Source of the DNA: Oscillibacter sp.
GTDB lineage: Bacteria; Bacillota; Clostridia; Oscillospirales; Oscillospiraceae
Assembly (NCBI GenBank): GCA_014799915.1
Contig: JAAVHD010000063.1
Span: forward strand, 2,193-37,172
DNA: 34,980 bases
Direction: 5' to 3'
Shown: positions 9,104-17,057 of the stretch, piece by piece
Layout: each line of letters starts with the position of its first letter
Numbering within the stretch: position 1 is the stretch's first letter
The notes under the pieces: model-generated
The model's input: only the letters and a program-made list of their open reading frames with translations
The model's database searches: none
What the model was told of the DNA's origin: nothing
Program-made: the position numbers and the translations under genes

Positions 9104-9382
9104 TTAATCCAGCGGGAACAGGACTTGCAGGTTAGGGGTTGCCCGGTCCGCATCCTCCAGCGTCTGACACAGCGCGGTCCCGTACTCCCCCAGCCAGGTC
9201 AGAAGAACGTCCCGGTGCTGTACGACCAGCCGCAACGGGGTATTCCGCTCAGTGAGCAGATCATACAGCGCGTCCAGATTTCTGCCGTAGTAGTCCGGCA
9301 GGTGCAGCTGTTCGGCCAGATGGTCATGGACGGCCCGCCGGTTCAGCATTTTCTGGCCGTCCAGGATCACGGTCTCGGTCAT
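9104..9382 (-). CDS. Barstar family ribonuclease inhibitor
   Basis: 92 aa; DHLAEQLHLPDYYGRNLDALYDLLTE is the barstar signature; adjacent to a barnase-like gene. Confidence 0.9.
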   Translation of the reverse strand: MTETVILDGQKMLNRRAVHDHLAEQLHLPDYYGRNLDALYDLLTERNTPLRLVVQHRDVLLTWLGEYGTALCQTLEDADRATPNLQVLFPLD

Positions 9383-9384
9383 CT

Positions 9385-10029
9385 TTATTCCTCCCCGTAC
9401 AGCAAAGTAAAGGTCTCGTAATGGTCCTCTGTGTAGTAGATCCGGCCGTCGTCAGAGTAGACCAGCCGCTTTGCACCCCGGCTGCTGGCTCCGATGGTGT
9501 CGATGTCGCACTCGTGGTACTGCCCGTCCGGCAGCACGCCCTCCCGGTTGCCGAACCGGTCACCGCCGATGGCGTACCCCGGCGCGTATTTTTCCACGGA
9601 CCCGCCGGACCATCCCAGGTCCCGCGCCTCGTTCTTGGTGATGAAATTATCCGGCAGATGGCCGAAGGTGTACAGGTACAGCGATACATCCTCCGCGCTG
9701 CTGTATGTACCATCCTCGTCCAGCGCCGCGCCGTCTTCCTCTGGAAGCCCGTCCTCGTAAGGCAGCTCCTCCTCACCGGCGGCAGTACCAGGATCGGCAG
9801 ATGGCTCAGGGTCAGCGGACTCGGCGAAATCAGCAGATCCATCGTCCTCCGGCAGGCCGGCCTGATCGTCAAGGACAATTTCAACGCCGCGGTCCTCGCC
9901 GCCGATGTATATAGACGTGGGTCCGTCCTCTCCGCCGATGATCCCCACATCCCCGCCGCAGCCAGCCATAGTCAGCAGCAGTACCAGTGATACGGCCAAG
10001 GTCCCGCCTTTATATATCCATTTTCTCAT
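9385..10029 (-). CDS. Barnase-like ribonuclease with lipoprotein signal peptide
   Basis: LPDNFITKNEARDLGW, IGGDRFGNREGVLPDG, HECDIDTIG, KRLVYSDDGRIYYTEDHYETFTLLY match barnase (Glu73/Arg87/His102 equivalents present). N-terminus MRKWIYKGGTLAVSLVLLLTMAGC carries a lipobox. Confidence 0.93.
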   Translation of the reverse strand: MRKWIYKGGTLAVSLVLLLTMAGCGGDVGIIGGEDGPTSIYIGGEDRGVEIVLDDQAGLPEDDGSADFAESADPEPSADPGTAAGEEELPYEDGLPEEDGAALDEDGTYSSAEDVSLYLYTFGHLPDNFITKNEARDLGWSGGSVEKYAPGYAIGGDRFGNREGVLPDGQYHECDIDTIGASSRGAKRLVYSDDGRIYYTEDHYETFTLLYGEE

Positions 10030-10097
10030 ATCGAGCTCTCCTTATGTAATCAGCTAAAAAATACCGCTCCTCCTGGACGGCGGAGCGGGCTGCGGGA

Positions 10098-10532
10098 TCA
10101 AATTCTGGGAATATGGAGCGCATCTATGGAGCTGACCCTTTCAGACCAGTCTATAAGAACGTTTACGCTGGTGCGAATTTCATCCTGACCCTCCGTCAAG
10201 TCATCCAGCTTTTCTTCCACCACATCCAACCGGCCTTCGATAGAATCTAAACGGCCCTCCACCGTATCCAGCCGGCCCTCAATGGAATCTAAACGGCCCT
10301 CCACCGTATCCAGCCGGCCCTCAATGGAATCTAAACGACCCTCCACCGTATCCAGCCGACCCTCGATGGAATCCAGTCGGCCCTCGATGGAGTCCAGCCG
10401 GCCGTTGATTTTCTGAATGTCGCCCTGCATACCGGTGATCTGACCCTGCATATTGGTGATCTGGCCTTGCATACCAGTGATCTGGCCCTGCATAGCGCCA
10501 AGCATCTCAATGATCTTTTCTTCGTTGTTCAT
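10098..10532 (-). CDS. Heptad-repeat coiled-coil protein
   Basis: MNNEEKIIEMLGAMQGQITG... then nine GRLD(S/T/V)(I/V)E heptads. Start at 10532 behind aaggggggatgtgga. Confidence 0.8.
   Translation of the reverse strand: MNNEEKIIEMLGAMQGQITGMQGQITNMQGQITGMQGDIQKINGRLDSIEGRLDSIEGRLDTVEGRLDSIEGRLDTVEGRLDSIEGRLDTVEGRLDSIEGRLDVVEEKLDDLTEGQDEIRTSVNVLIDWSERVSSIDALHIPRI
10212..10407 (-). repeat. 21-nt tandem coding repeat (partly 42-nt higher-order units)
   Basis: Repeated (t/g)gaatctaaacggccctccaccgtatccagccggccctcaa units encode GRLDSIE/GRLDTVE. Confidence 0.9.
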
Positions 10533-10693
10533 TCCACATCCCCCCTTTATGTTATCCATTATAGTACAGAATCGGGCGAGTGTCAATCTCCAGAAGGCGG
10601 TTTCTCATACTGCGGCCACCGCATGGGCAGAATGATTAAACCTTCTTTCTCCCGATGGGTATGATCCGGCACGGCAGTTCGCCTGGCAAAAAG

Positions 10694-10722
10694 AGCAGGG
10701 AACAGGTCACCCTGTTCCCCGC
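10694..10722 (-). terminator. Rho-independent terminator
   Basis: ggggaacagggtgacctgttccc hairpin then ctctttttg on the minus strand. Confidence 0.65.
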
Positions 10723-10741
10723 TAAAACTATTAACTTGCGT

Positions 10742-11071
10742 TTAGTCCAGAATCTCCATCAGCTTCCCGCAGCAGAAGGGGATAGGCTCACCGGCCTTGA
10801 CATGCTGGGTCTTATTGCAGGTCACGCAATAGACGTCCGTGTCATAAGGCGCTCGGATCTCCGGGACCTTGTTGGCCTCTTCCTCGGTCAGGCCCTCGAT
10901 GCGGAAGGTAGCGGTCTTGTTCTCACTGGGGACGTATACGCCCAGGGGAACCAGGTTCTTGTTGCCGCCCGTGCAGTTGCCCATCTTGACCCAGAGGGCC
11001 TCCAGCTCGGCCTTTTCCGCGGCGTGCTCGGGAGTGATCTCAACGATGTCCTTGTTAATACGGATCTTCAT
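10742..11071 (-). CDS. Small protein with desulforedoxin-like C-terminal metal site
   Basis: 109 aa ending VYCVTCNKTQHVKAGEPIPFCCGKLMEIL (CxxC...CCGK.M pattern). Confidence 0.65.
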   Translation of the reverse strand: MKIRINKDIVEITPEHAAEKAELEALWVKMGNCTGGNKNLVPLGVYVPSENKTATFRIEGLTEEEANKVPEIRAPYDTDVYCVTCNKTQHVKAGEPIPFCCGKLMEILD

Positions 11072-11103
11072 CGTAAAAACCTCAATTCTTACAGATTAGA
11101 GAT

Positions 11104-11258
11104 TAACCGAAGTAACGCTCCAGCAGGCCCTTGAAAGCCTTGCCGTGACGGGCCTCGTCGCGGGCCATCTCATGGACGGTGTCATGGATGGCGTCCAGAC
11201 CCTGCTCCTTGGCCATCTTAGCCAGCTCCATCTTACCGGCGGTAGCGCCGTTCTCGGC
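11104..11258 (-). pseudogene. Headless 3' remnant of rubrerythrin (chromosomal side of the insertion)
   Basis: Reverse strand reads [51 protein letters not shown]; matches the 3' end of 21996..22538 with roughly 10 mismatches by eye. An in-frame TAG lies just upstream and there is no start codon. Confidence 0.9.
11245..11258. repeat. Candidate left attachment core (14-bp identity)
   Basis: gcgccgttctcggc, identical to 22138-22151; similarity to the other copy is lost beyond it. Confidence 0.6.
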
Positions 11259-11273
11259 TTGTAGTTGCTACGC

Positions 11274-11302
11274 ATTATAGCACTGTATTTTGAGAAAGTC
11301 AA
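11274..11302 (-). promoter_or_regulatory. Outward-reading sigma-A-type promoter at the left element end
   Basis: Minus strand TTGACT (11302-11297), 17-nt spacer, TATAAT (11279-11274), pointing to the rbr remnant and the desulforedoxin-like gene. Confidence 0.75.
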
Positions 11303-11368
11303 CACTTTTCAAGACAAATTGTGCGGGGCGGTGCTGGTGACGGCAACGCTGGTTGCTAATCTCCCCGG

Positions 11369-11416
11369 TTGCACAAGTGCAAGTTTTCACATAACACACT
11401 TGAATAAAAGTTGCAC
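11369..11416. promoter_or_regulatory. Left-end TTGCAC/GTGCAA motif cluster (candidate integrase arm sites or operators)
   Basis: ttgcacaagtgcaa palindrome at 11369-11382 and ttgcac at 11411-11416. Confidence 0.45.
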
Positions 11417-11448
11417 CGAAAATTACACATTTTTCGGGAGGCAACAAC

Positions 11449-12660
11449 ATGGGAAAGCAAAATGACGCGGGAGTATTCCAGTTGGAAAGCGGGCTGTGGG
11501 CTTTTCGTTACACGTTTACCCGTGACGGAAAGCGCATATCAAAGCAGGGCAGCAAGGACGAAAACGGCTGTCCTCTGAAAACCAAACGGGCGGCGATCAA
11601 AGCGCGGCAAGCTGCCATTGAAGCGGAACAAAATTCCCGGAGGCCAAAGCCCACGGTCAGAAAGACGGTGACGGAGGTCTATCAAGAGTATTGCGAAAAG
11701 GGGCGGAGCGGCAAAGCGTACAATACCATTCGCAAACAAGAAAGCCTGTGGGACAATCACCTTTGCGCCGCTTTTGGCAAGCGGTACATTGACGAAATCA
11801 GCGCGGCGGAAGTTGTAGACTACTTGACGGAACTTTACTATAACCGGGGGCTGTCCTATCGCTATGTAGAAAGTTTTTTGAAAATGTTCTATCTGATTTT
11901 CGGTCAAGCCTATTCCCGGAACTATCTGGCTGTGGACAATTACAATAAGCTGTGTACCAATAAGGATACGAAAATCCACATGCCAAAGCTGAAAAGTGAT
12001 GATGATATTGATATTGTCGCGTTCAGCCGGGAGGAACTTGCTATTCTGGATGATTATTTCCAGGGGACAAATGCGGAAACGGCGTACATGCTGGGACGGT
12101 TCTGCGGGCTGCGTATCAATGAGTGTTTTGGGCTGAAATGGGAAAATGTAGACGTAGAGCGCGGCACAATTTTGATTGACCGTCAAATGCAATATCAGGA
12201 TGGGCTTATCAAGTTAGTGCCGCTGAAAACCCACAACGCCAGACGGACGATTTACATGTGCGATAAACTGAAAGTGCATTTTCAAGAATTGGCGCGGCGG
12301 CGGTCAGAGGATGAAATTCAATTCGCTGCGCTGCGGGAACAGAATCAACGGCTGATTGAGGACTTGGGCGGCAAGCAGATTTTTTCAACGGAACTTGTCA
12401 ACTGTCTGCCCAACGGGAAAATCCAGACGGTCAATTCCATGAAATACCCCACGCGGGAAATCAAGGCCCGGTTTCATATTGATTTCAAATATCACCATTT
12501 GCGGCACACCTATGGTACACTCATGGCGGAAATGAATACCCCCACGCATTTGCTGTGTAATCAGATGGGGCATGGCAATATTCAAGTGACCCAGCGGTAC
12601 TATATCGCCGTTTCAAAGTCGGGGGTCAATATCCTGCAAGGCAATTTGAACATGCTTTAA
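11449..12660 (+). CDS. Tyrosine recombinase / site-specific integrase
   Basis: GRFCGLRINECFGLKWENVD, HHLRHTYGTLMAE, QMGHGNIQVTQRYY give the R..HxxR..Y catalytic set. Confidence 0.95.
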   Translation: MGKQNDAGVFQLESGLWAFRYTFTRDGKRISKQGSKDENGCPLKTKRAAIKARQAAIEAEQNSRRPKPTVRKTVTEVYQEYCEKGRSGKAYNTIRKQESLWDNHLCAAFGKRYIDEISAAEVVDYLTELYYNRGLSYRYVESFLKMFYLIFGQAYSRNYLAVDNYNKLCTNKDTKIHMPKLKSDDDIDIVAFSREELAILDDYFQGTNAETAYMLGRFCGLRINECFGLKWENVDVERGTILIDRQMQYQDGLIKLVPLKTHNARRTIYMCDKLKVHFQELARRRSEDEIQFAALREQNQRLIEDLGGKQIFSTELVNCLPNGKIQTVNSMKYPTREIKARFHIDFKYHHLRHTYGTLMAEMNTPTHLLCNQMGHGNIQVTQRYYIAVSKSGVNILQGNLNML

Positions 12661-12673
12661 GAACTTTCCGCAA

Positions 12674-12710
12674 GAAAGCAGATAGAAACAGCAAGTTTCT
12701 ATCTGCTTTC
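12674..12710. terminator. Hairpin between convergent integrase and WYL genes
   Basis: 16-bp perfect stem gaaagcagatagaaac / gtttctatctgctttc with 5-nt loop. Confidence 0.6.
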
Positions 12711-12721
12711 AGCATCTTATA

Positions 12722-13747
12722 TCAACTTTTGTATCTCTCGGAAATATCTTTCAAAAACTTCTGTATATCCTCTACCACATCGGGCGGGCTGATAATTTTA
12801 GCCCTGTCGCGGAAGCCGCATACCCACGAAAAGAATTGGTCGCTGATCTCCACATCGGCGGTCACTACAAAATGCCGCTCCCCGTCTGGCCTGTAAAATA
12901 CATCGGGGGTTGTTCCAAACCGTTCTATTGCTGTGTCCAGCAGCGGATTGTCAAAGTGAATACTGACGCGCTTTTGTTGGCCTCCATACATAGAGAATAC
13001 ACGGCGGGTATATGTTTCCATGTCAATAGCTGCAAAGGTTTCTGCGCCCTCCCGTGGCTCATTAAGGGCGGTTACTTCTTTCATGCGGTCAATACGATAT
13101 GTCCGCATACTCTGGGATTTATCGTCATAGGCCAGCAGATAATAATTACCATCATTTATCAGCAGTTTGTAGGGACTGACTTTGTAGGTGGCTCCCCTGT
13201 GGCGTTCTACTTGGGTATTTTTATCTTGAATTGTGTACTTCAAATATTTGAAACTGATTTTTTGCGGGGGTTTAGGTTTTCCGTTCTCTTTATCAGCCAT
13301 AGCAGCTTGAATAATGCCGATAATCAACAGAATGTCCTTGCGGGTTGTCTTTACTCTATCACATAGAAAAATTTCCCTCTCTAATTCCTCGGCTTGGTAG
13401 CTGCTGCAAAATTGGCCTATTGTGTAAACAAGTTCTTTTGCCTTTTCAGCAGAAATAAACTTTGTAGCGTGAACACATTCCGCCAATAGCCGTAAATCGT
13501 CAAACTCAAATTGCCGGGATAGCAAGCGGTATTTTCCGCCTTGTCCCCCGTCTATATCCATACCGAACACATCCCGGAGGGCGGCAATATCGCGGTAAAT
13601 GGCGCGGCGTTCTGCTTCTATACCACACTCATTTTTTAGATAGTCGGTAATGTCCCCGGCTGTGATGGGGTGATTTTCGTCTGAATTTTCCAAAAAGAAT
13701 TTAGCCACATAAAGCGTTTTCAACTTTTGATTTTCTGACCGTGCCAT
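12722..13747 (-). CDS. HTH and WYL domain transcriptional regulator
   Basis: N-terminal HTH DITDYLKNECGIEAERRAIYRDIAALRDVFGMDI; YKVSPYKLLINDGNYYLLAYDDKSQSMRTYRIDRM is WYL-like. Confidence 0.9.
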   Translation of the reverse strand: MARSENQKLKTLYVAKFFLENSDENHPITAGDITDYLKNECGIEAERRAIYRDIAALRDVFGMDIDGGQGGKYRLLSRQFEFDDLRLLAECVHATKFISAEKAKELVYTIGQFCSSYQAEELEREIFLCDRVKTTRKDILLIIGIIQAAMADKENGKPKPPQKISFKYLKYTIQDKNTQVERHRGATYKVSPYKLLINDGNYYLLAYDDKSQSMRTYRIDRMKEVTALNEPREGAETFAAIDMETYTRRVFSMYGGQQKRVSIHFDNPLLDTAIERFGTTPDVFYRPDGERHFVVTADVEISDQFFSWVCGFRDRAKIISPPDVVEDIQKFLKDISERYKS

Positions 13748-13824
13748 CCGGGAGCCTCCCCTCTATGTGCTTTTATGGTACATCATACCCTCGAAACGCT
13801 AATATGTCAATAAACGGGGGGCGC

Positions 13825-14424
13825 TCATGTGGAGCGTCCCCCGTTCACCATTCCAATATATTTATATACAGTTGTGCGGCTCAAATTGCATACCCGCGCT
13901 AACTCGCTGACGTTCAGACTTCCGGCGGCAAAGGTAGGGTAATGGCGGAAGAAGATGGGCGGTATATCCTCGGCGGTGGTCTGTGGCCTCCCGATCTGCC
14001 TCCCCTTGGCTTTTGCGTTTGCCATTCCAGAACGAACGCGGGCGCGTATCATGGAAAGCTCTAGCTGACTGAATACCCCAGCCATTTGTAAAAATGCCTC
14101 GCTCATGGGGTCGGCCTGTCCGTTGCGGCAATCAAGGGTGATACTGCCTATTATTTGCAATCGCAAGTGTTTAGCGCTCACTGTGTCGATGATCTCGCAA
14201 AGCTGCTGTGTGCTGCGGGCCAGACGGGGGACTTCCAGAGTGATAATACTGTCCCCGGCCTGTGCCTGTTCCAACATGGCCCTCTGTTGGCTCTTGATTT
14301 TGCTGTCCCCGTGTTCGTACTCCAAAAATATCTGTTCCGCTCCCGCCGCTTTCAATTCGCGGACTTGCCTGTTTATGTCCTGTTTGCTCTCATTGGTGGA
14401 GCATCGTGCATATCCGTATACCAT
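13825..14424 (-). CDS. Serine recombinase (resolvase/invertase family)
   Basis: MVYGYARCSTNESKQDINRQ, VPRLARSTQQLCEIID, QLELSMIRARVRSGMANAKAKGRQIGRP, C-terminal HTH. Confidence 0.95.
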   Translation of the reverse strand: MVYGYARCSTNESKQDINRQVRELKAAGAEQIFLEYEHGDSKIKSQQRAMLEQAQAGDSIITLEVPRLARSTQQLCEIIDTVSAKHLRLQIIGSITLDCRNGQADPMSEAFLQMAGVFSQLELSMIRARVRSGMANAKAKGRQIGRPQTTAEDIPPIFFRHYPTFAAGSLNVSELARVCNLSRTTVYKYIGMVNGGRST

Positions 14425-14472
14425 GTTATATCCCCTTTCATGGGGCGGGGGATTGTCCCCCGCCCATTCCGT

Positions 14473-14775
14473 TTATCCCATACCGTCAATGATGGTCGGC
14501 ATCTGTGTATTTTCCTCTGACAGCGTTTCCAGCATCAACCGCGCCCCCAACCGAAAACCTTTCCCGAAAGCGTCACATTCTGATATTTCAGAAATTCTAC
14601 TAATCAGCTTGCTATATTCGATATAGGCACGTTGCCCCTCGGTGGACAATTCTGCGGTAAAAATATTCTCATTGGCTATTGCCGCCTCTAACAGCTTTTT
14701 GGCCTCGCTCCCGCGTTTCAGTTTCCTATCAGCCGGGGCAATATTCCCGAACCATAAATTTTCTAAAATCGTCAT
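14473..14775 (-). CDS. DUF6809-like small protein
   Basis: MTILENLWFGNIAPADRKLKRGSEAKKLLEAA...; N-terminal pattern resembles DUF6809 from memory. Start 14775. Confidence 0.6.
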   Translation of the reverse strand: MTILENLWFGNIAPADRKLKRGSEAKKLLEAAIANENIFTAELSTEGQRAYIEYSKLISRISEISECDAFGKGFRLGARLMLETLSEENTQMPTIIDGMG

Positions 14776-14827
14776 TTCTATATATCCCCCTTTGTGGGGG
14801 CGGGGATTGCTCCCCGCCCTCTGTATG

Positions 14828-15475
14828 TTACCCGGCAACTACCATTTGCACGTCACAGTCTAAACAAGCGATATTGACCGTTTTCGTGGCTCTCACAGAG
14901 TTTCCGCAACAAGGGCAGATATATTTCCTTGTGCTGGTGGGGCGGCGCGGCGGGGGCGTTCCTGTGCCGCTGTGCGTCCCCGTTCCTGTCACTTGAAAAC
15001 CGCCGTATTCATTCCGGTTAATCAGAATGTCGGTCAGGCCGTTCTCAAGGATGAAATCTAACAAGGCATCACCGGGGGCGGTATGTGACCAGCCGTATTT
15101 GTCGCTGTGGGTGACGGTCAGGCCGTGGGCCTCGGCTGCTGCCTTAAACCGTTTGTTGTGGTATGTGTTCCCCCGGCTGCAATCCTGTACCCCGTTCTCA
15201 TAATTGAAATAGTGTACCATTTCATGTAAGAGGGTGGCGGCTACTTCTTCGATGGGCCGCGCCAGCGTCCCCGCGCCAATGTTGATTTCGTGGCTGTCTC
15301 CCGTGACAGAAGTCCATGTATCATCCCGCAGGGAGAAGTGACCGTATGCGCGGGGCGTGGACTGAATGGTGATGGTGGGCCTTGAAAGTGTACCCTCAAA
15401 AAATTCGGCGTTCAGCAGGTCGAACATTTTATTGAGATACCCGGCAACTCTGTTATAGCTTGTCAACTGTTTCAT
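14828..15475 (-). CDS. SprT-like zinc metalloprotein with C-terminal zinc ribbon
   Basis: LLHEMVHYFNY (HExxH) ... YHNKRFKAAAEAHGL, then CPCCGNSVRATKTVNIACLDCDVQM. Confidence 0.85.
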   Translation of the reverse strand: MKQLTSYNRVAGYLNKMFDLLNAEFFEGTLSRPTITIQSTPRAYGHFSLRDDTWTSVTGDSHEINIGAGTLARPIEEVAATLLHEMVHYFNYENGVQDCSRGNTYHNKRFKAAAEAHGLTVTHSDKYGWSHTAPGDALLDFILENGLTDILINRNEYGGFQVTGTGTHSGTGTPPPRRPTSTRKYICPCCGNSVRATKTVNIACLDCDVQMVVAG

Positions 15476-15610
15476 TTCTGAAAATCTCCTTTATATCTTG
15501 ATTTTTGGGAGAGGGCAAGCTATAATATTTCTTGCCCTCTCCGTTGTAGCGGTTTGGGGTATGGCCTCTTGCCTGTGGCTTTGGTCGGCGTATCAGGCAA
15601 GGGCCTTTTC

Positions 15611-15889
15611 TTATGCGCTGATGGTAAAGCGGCGGCTGGTGCTGGGTTTGGTGTACGCCTTGTAAACGTCCGGCATAACCTTTTTGAAAGATGTTGTATC
15701 GAACCGATTAGAGATAACGGAAGTCCAACGCACGATATACTGTCCGGCGGTCAATTCCTCGGTATCGCGTTCCAGCATTTCGGCCTTGATAGCGTCCCGC
15801 AGGGTTTCGGCCTCGGCCTTTGCTTCCTCGATAACGGCTTCCCATTCATGCAGGGCCTCGATTTTGGCTACCAGTTCGTTTCTACTCAT
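15611..15889 (-). CDS. Small phage/element-type protein of unknown function
   Basis: MSRNELVAKIEALHEWEAVIEEAKAEAETLRDAIKAEM...; 92 aa, plausible coding in the element gene block. Confidence 0.65.
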   Translation of the reverse strand: MSRNELVAKIEALHEWEAVIEEAKAEAETLRDAIKAEMLERDTEELTAGQYIVRWTSVISNRFDTTSFKKVMPDVYKAYTKPSTSRRFTISA

Positions 15890-15941
15890 TGTTTTGATCT
15901 CCTTTATTTTTATTGGGGTGTTCCCCTTAACTGATTATATA

Positions 15942-16031
15942 TTACACCTTTTTTAAGTGTAAATCAATTCGCAAATTGCACAAAGATTACACTTAAATTA
16001 TGTGCAATTTTAACACTTGAAACAGGTGTAA
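15942..16031. promoter_or_regulatory. Three 21-nt operator-like inverted repeats, TTACAC-N9-GTGTAA type
   Basis: ttacaccttttttaagtgtaa (15942-15962), ttacacttaaattatgtgcaa (15987-16007), taacacttgaaacaggtgtaa (16011-16031), between divergent genes. Confidence 0.65.
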
Positions 16032-16102
16032 TCCTGTGGTACAATAAGGACAATGGAGAAGGGCCGCAATTTTTTAGCGGTCCCCGGATAGGAGGTAACA
16101 CA

Positions 16103-16327
16103 ATGGCACTCAAATACAAGATAGACGTGATTGCAGCATTGAAAGAGGCCGGATATAATACAAATAAGATCAGGAAAGATAAAATCATGGGGGAGGCTAT
16201 GCTGCAAAAACTTCGTGGCGGTCAGATGGTGTCATGGGCCACCTTTGAAACTATCTGCAATTTGCTGGACTGTCAGCCGGGGGACTTGCTGGAATACGTC
16301 AAAGAGGCGGCGGAGCCTGTTCAATAA
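16103..16327 (+). CDS. Small Cro/CI-type HTH regulator
   Basis: MALKYKIDVIAALKEAGYNTNKIRKDKIMGEAMLQKLRGGQMVSWATFETICNLLDCQPGDLLEYV. Confidence 0.85.
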   Translation: MALKYKIDVIAALKEAGYNTNKIRKDKIMGEAMLQKLRGGQMVSWATFETICNLLDCQPGDLLEYVKEAAEPVQ

Positions 16328-16469
16328 AACAGATGGTTTCGTGAACACTTGCACGGCGGCGTGAACGGGCAAAAATCCCCTGTTTTGGGAGTGATTTTGT
16401 CCAGAAAATTGTTGATACCCTTTTGTGAACACTGGGCTGCTGCGTGGCCTGTCAAATGGAGGATTGCAC

Positions 16470-16568
16470 ATGTTTCCAGATACAGACTTGCCCCTTGCAC
16501 TTATCATGGAGGAAATTCTCGAATGGGAGAAAAAGCCTGATAGTGAAAAAGACAATGAAAAGGGATAG
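16470..16568 (+). CDS. Possible 32-aa acidic small protein
   Basis: ATG reading frame MFPDTDLPLALIMEEILEWEKKPDSEKDNEKG*, ending right before a strong hairpin; upstream ggagg. Confidence 0.4.
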   Translation: MFPDTDLPLALIMEEILEWEKKPDSEKDNEKG

Positions 16569-16600
16569 AGGCGGGAGAGGTTGCAAACCTCTCCCGCCTC
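16568..16600. terminator. Strong hairpin between convergent genes
   Basis: gaggcgggagaggtt-gca-aacctctcccgcctc, 15-bp stem. Confidence 0.6.
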
Positions 16601-16607
16601 GGCGGTC

Positions 16608-16931
16608 TTAACGGAAGTGATACCCGTTTAGCCAGTCTTTCAGTCTTGCTATGGCAATTTGTACCGCTTCCTCGGCGGCGGGCAACATCATTTCCGCTTG
16701 CTGTTCCTCGGTCCCCAGCACACGCCGCAGGGCAGAACGCAGGGCGTTCCGCTGCTGCTCATGCTCCGGGCCTGACCGTCTGCTACGGATAAAAGCCTCA
16801 TGCGCCGGGTACGGGTTCCCGCTGGCGACCGCGGCCCAAATATTATTGCGTTCTACGTTGTGCATTTCCGCCTCATACGCGGAAACGATGTATTCAATGA
16901 AGTTGTCAAAGTTGTTTACTACGGTAGCCAT
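16608..16931 (-). CDS. Hypothetical element protein
   Basis: MATVVNNFDNFIEYIVSAYEAEMHNVERNNIW...; start 16931 behind aaaggaggg; no family recognised. Confidence 0.65.
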   Translation of the reverse strand: MATVVNNFDNFIEYIVSAYEAEMHNVERNNIWAAVASGNPYPAHEAFIRSRRSGPEHEQQRNALRSALRRVLGTEEQQAEMMLPAAEEAVQIAIARLKDWLNGYHFR

Positions 16932-16990
16932 TTTTTGGCCCTCCTTTAATATTGAATATACATTTTCAAGTTCCATCTGTGACTTTCATC

Positions 16991-17040
16991 ACGCTCCCGG
17001 AAGTTGGTTTTATTCTCTTATTACCAACTTCCGGGAGCGT
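16991..17040. repeat. 17-bp perfect inverted repeat with 16-nt loop
   Basis: acgctcccggaagttgg / ccaacttccgggagcgt; no T tract after either arm. Confidence 0.85.
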
Positions 17041-17057
17041 TTGCAAAGTCCCAGCAG

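Noticed and set aside
10212-10500. Possible CRISPR-like array
   Set aside because: Contiguous in-frame 21-nt heptad codon repeats without spacers; explained by coiled-coil coding.
11096-11305. 69-aa minus-strand ORF at the left element end
   Set aside because: Wrong frame of the rbr remnant ([12 protein letters not shown]...); the real similarity is in another frame that lacks a start.
12674-12710. Hairpin considered as an attachment or recombination site
   Set aside because: Position between convergent integrase and WYL genes fits a shared bidirectional terminator better.
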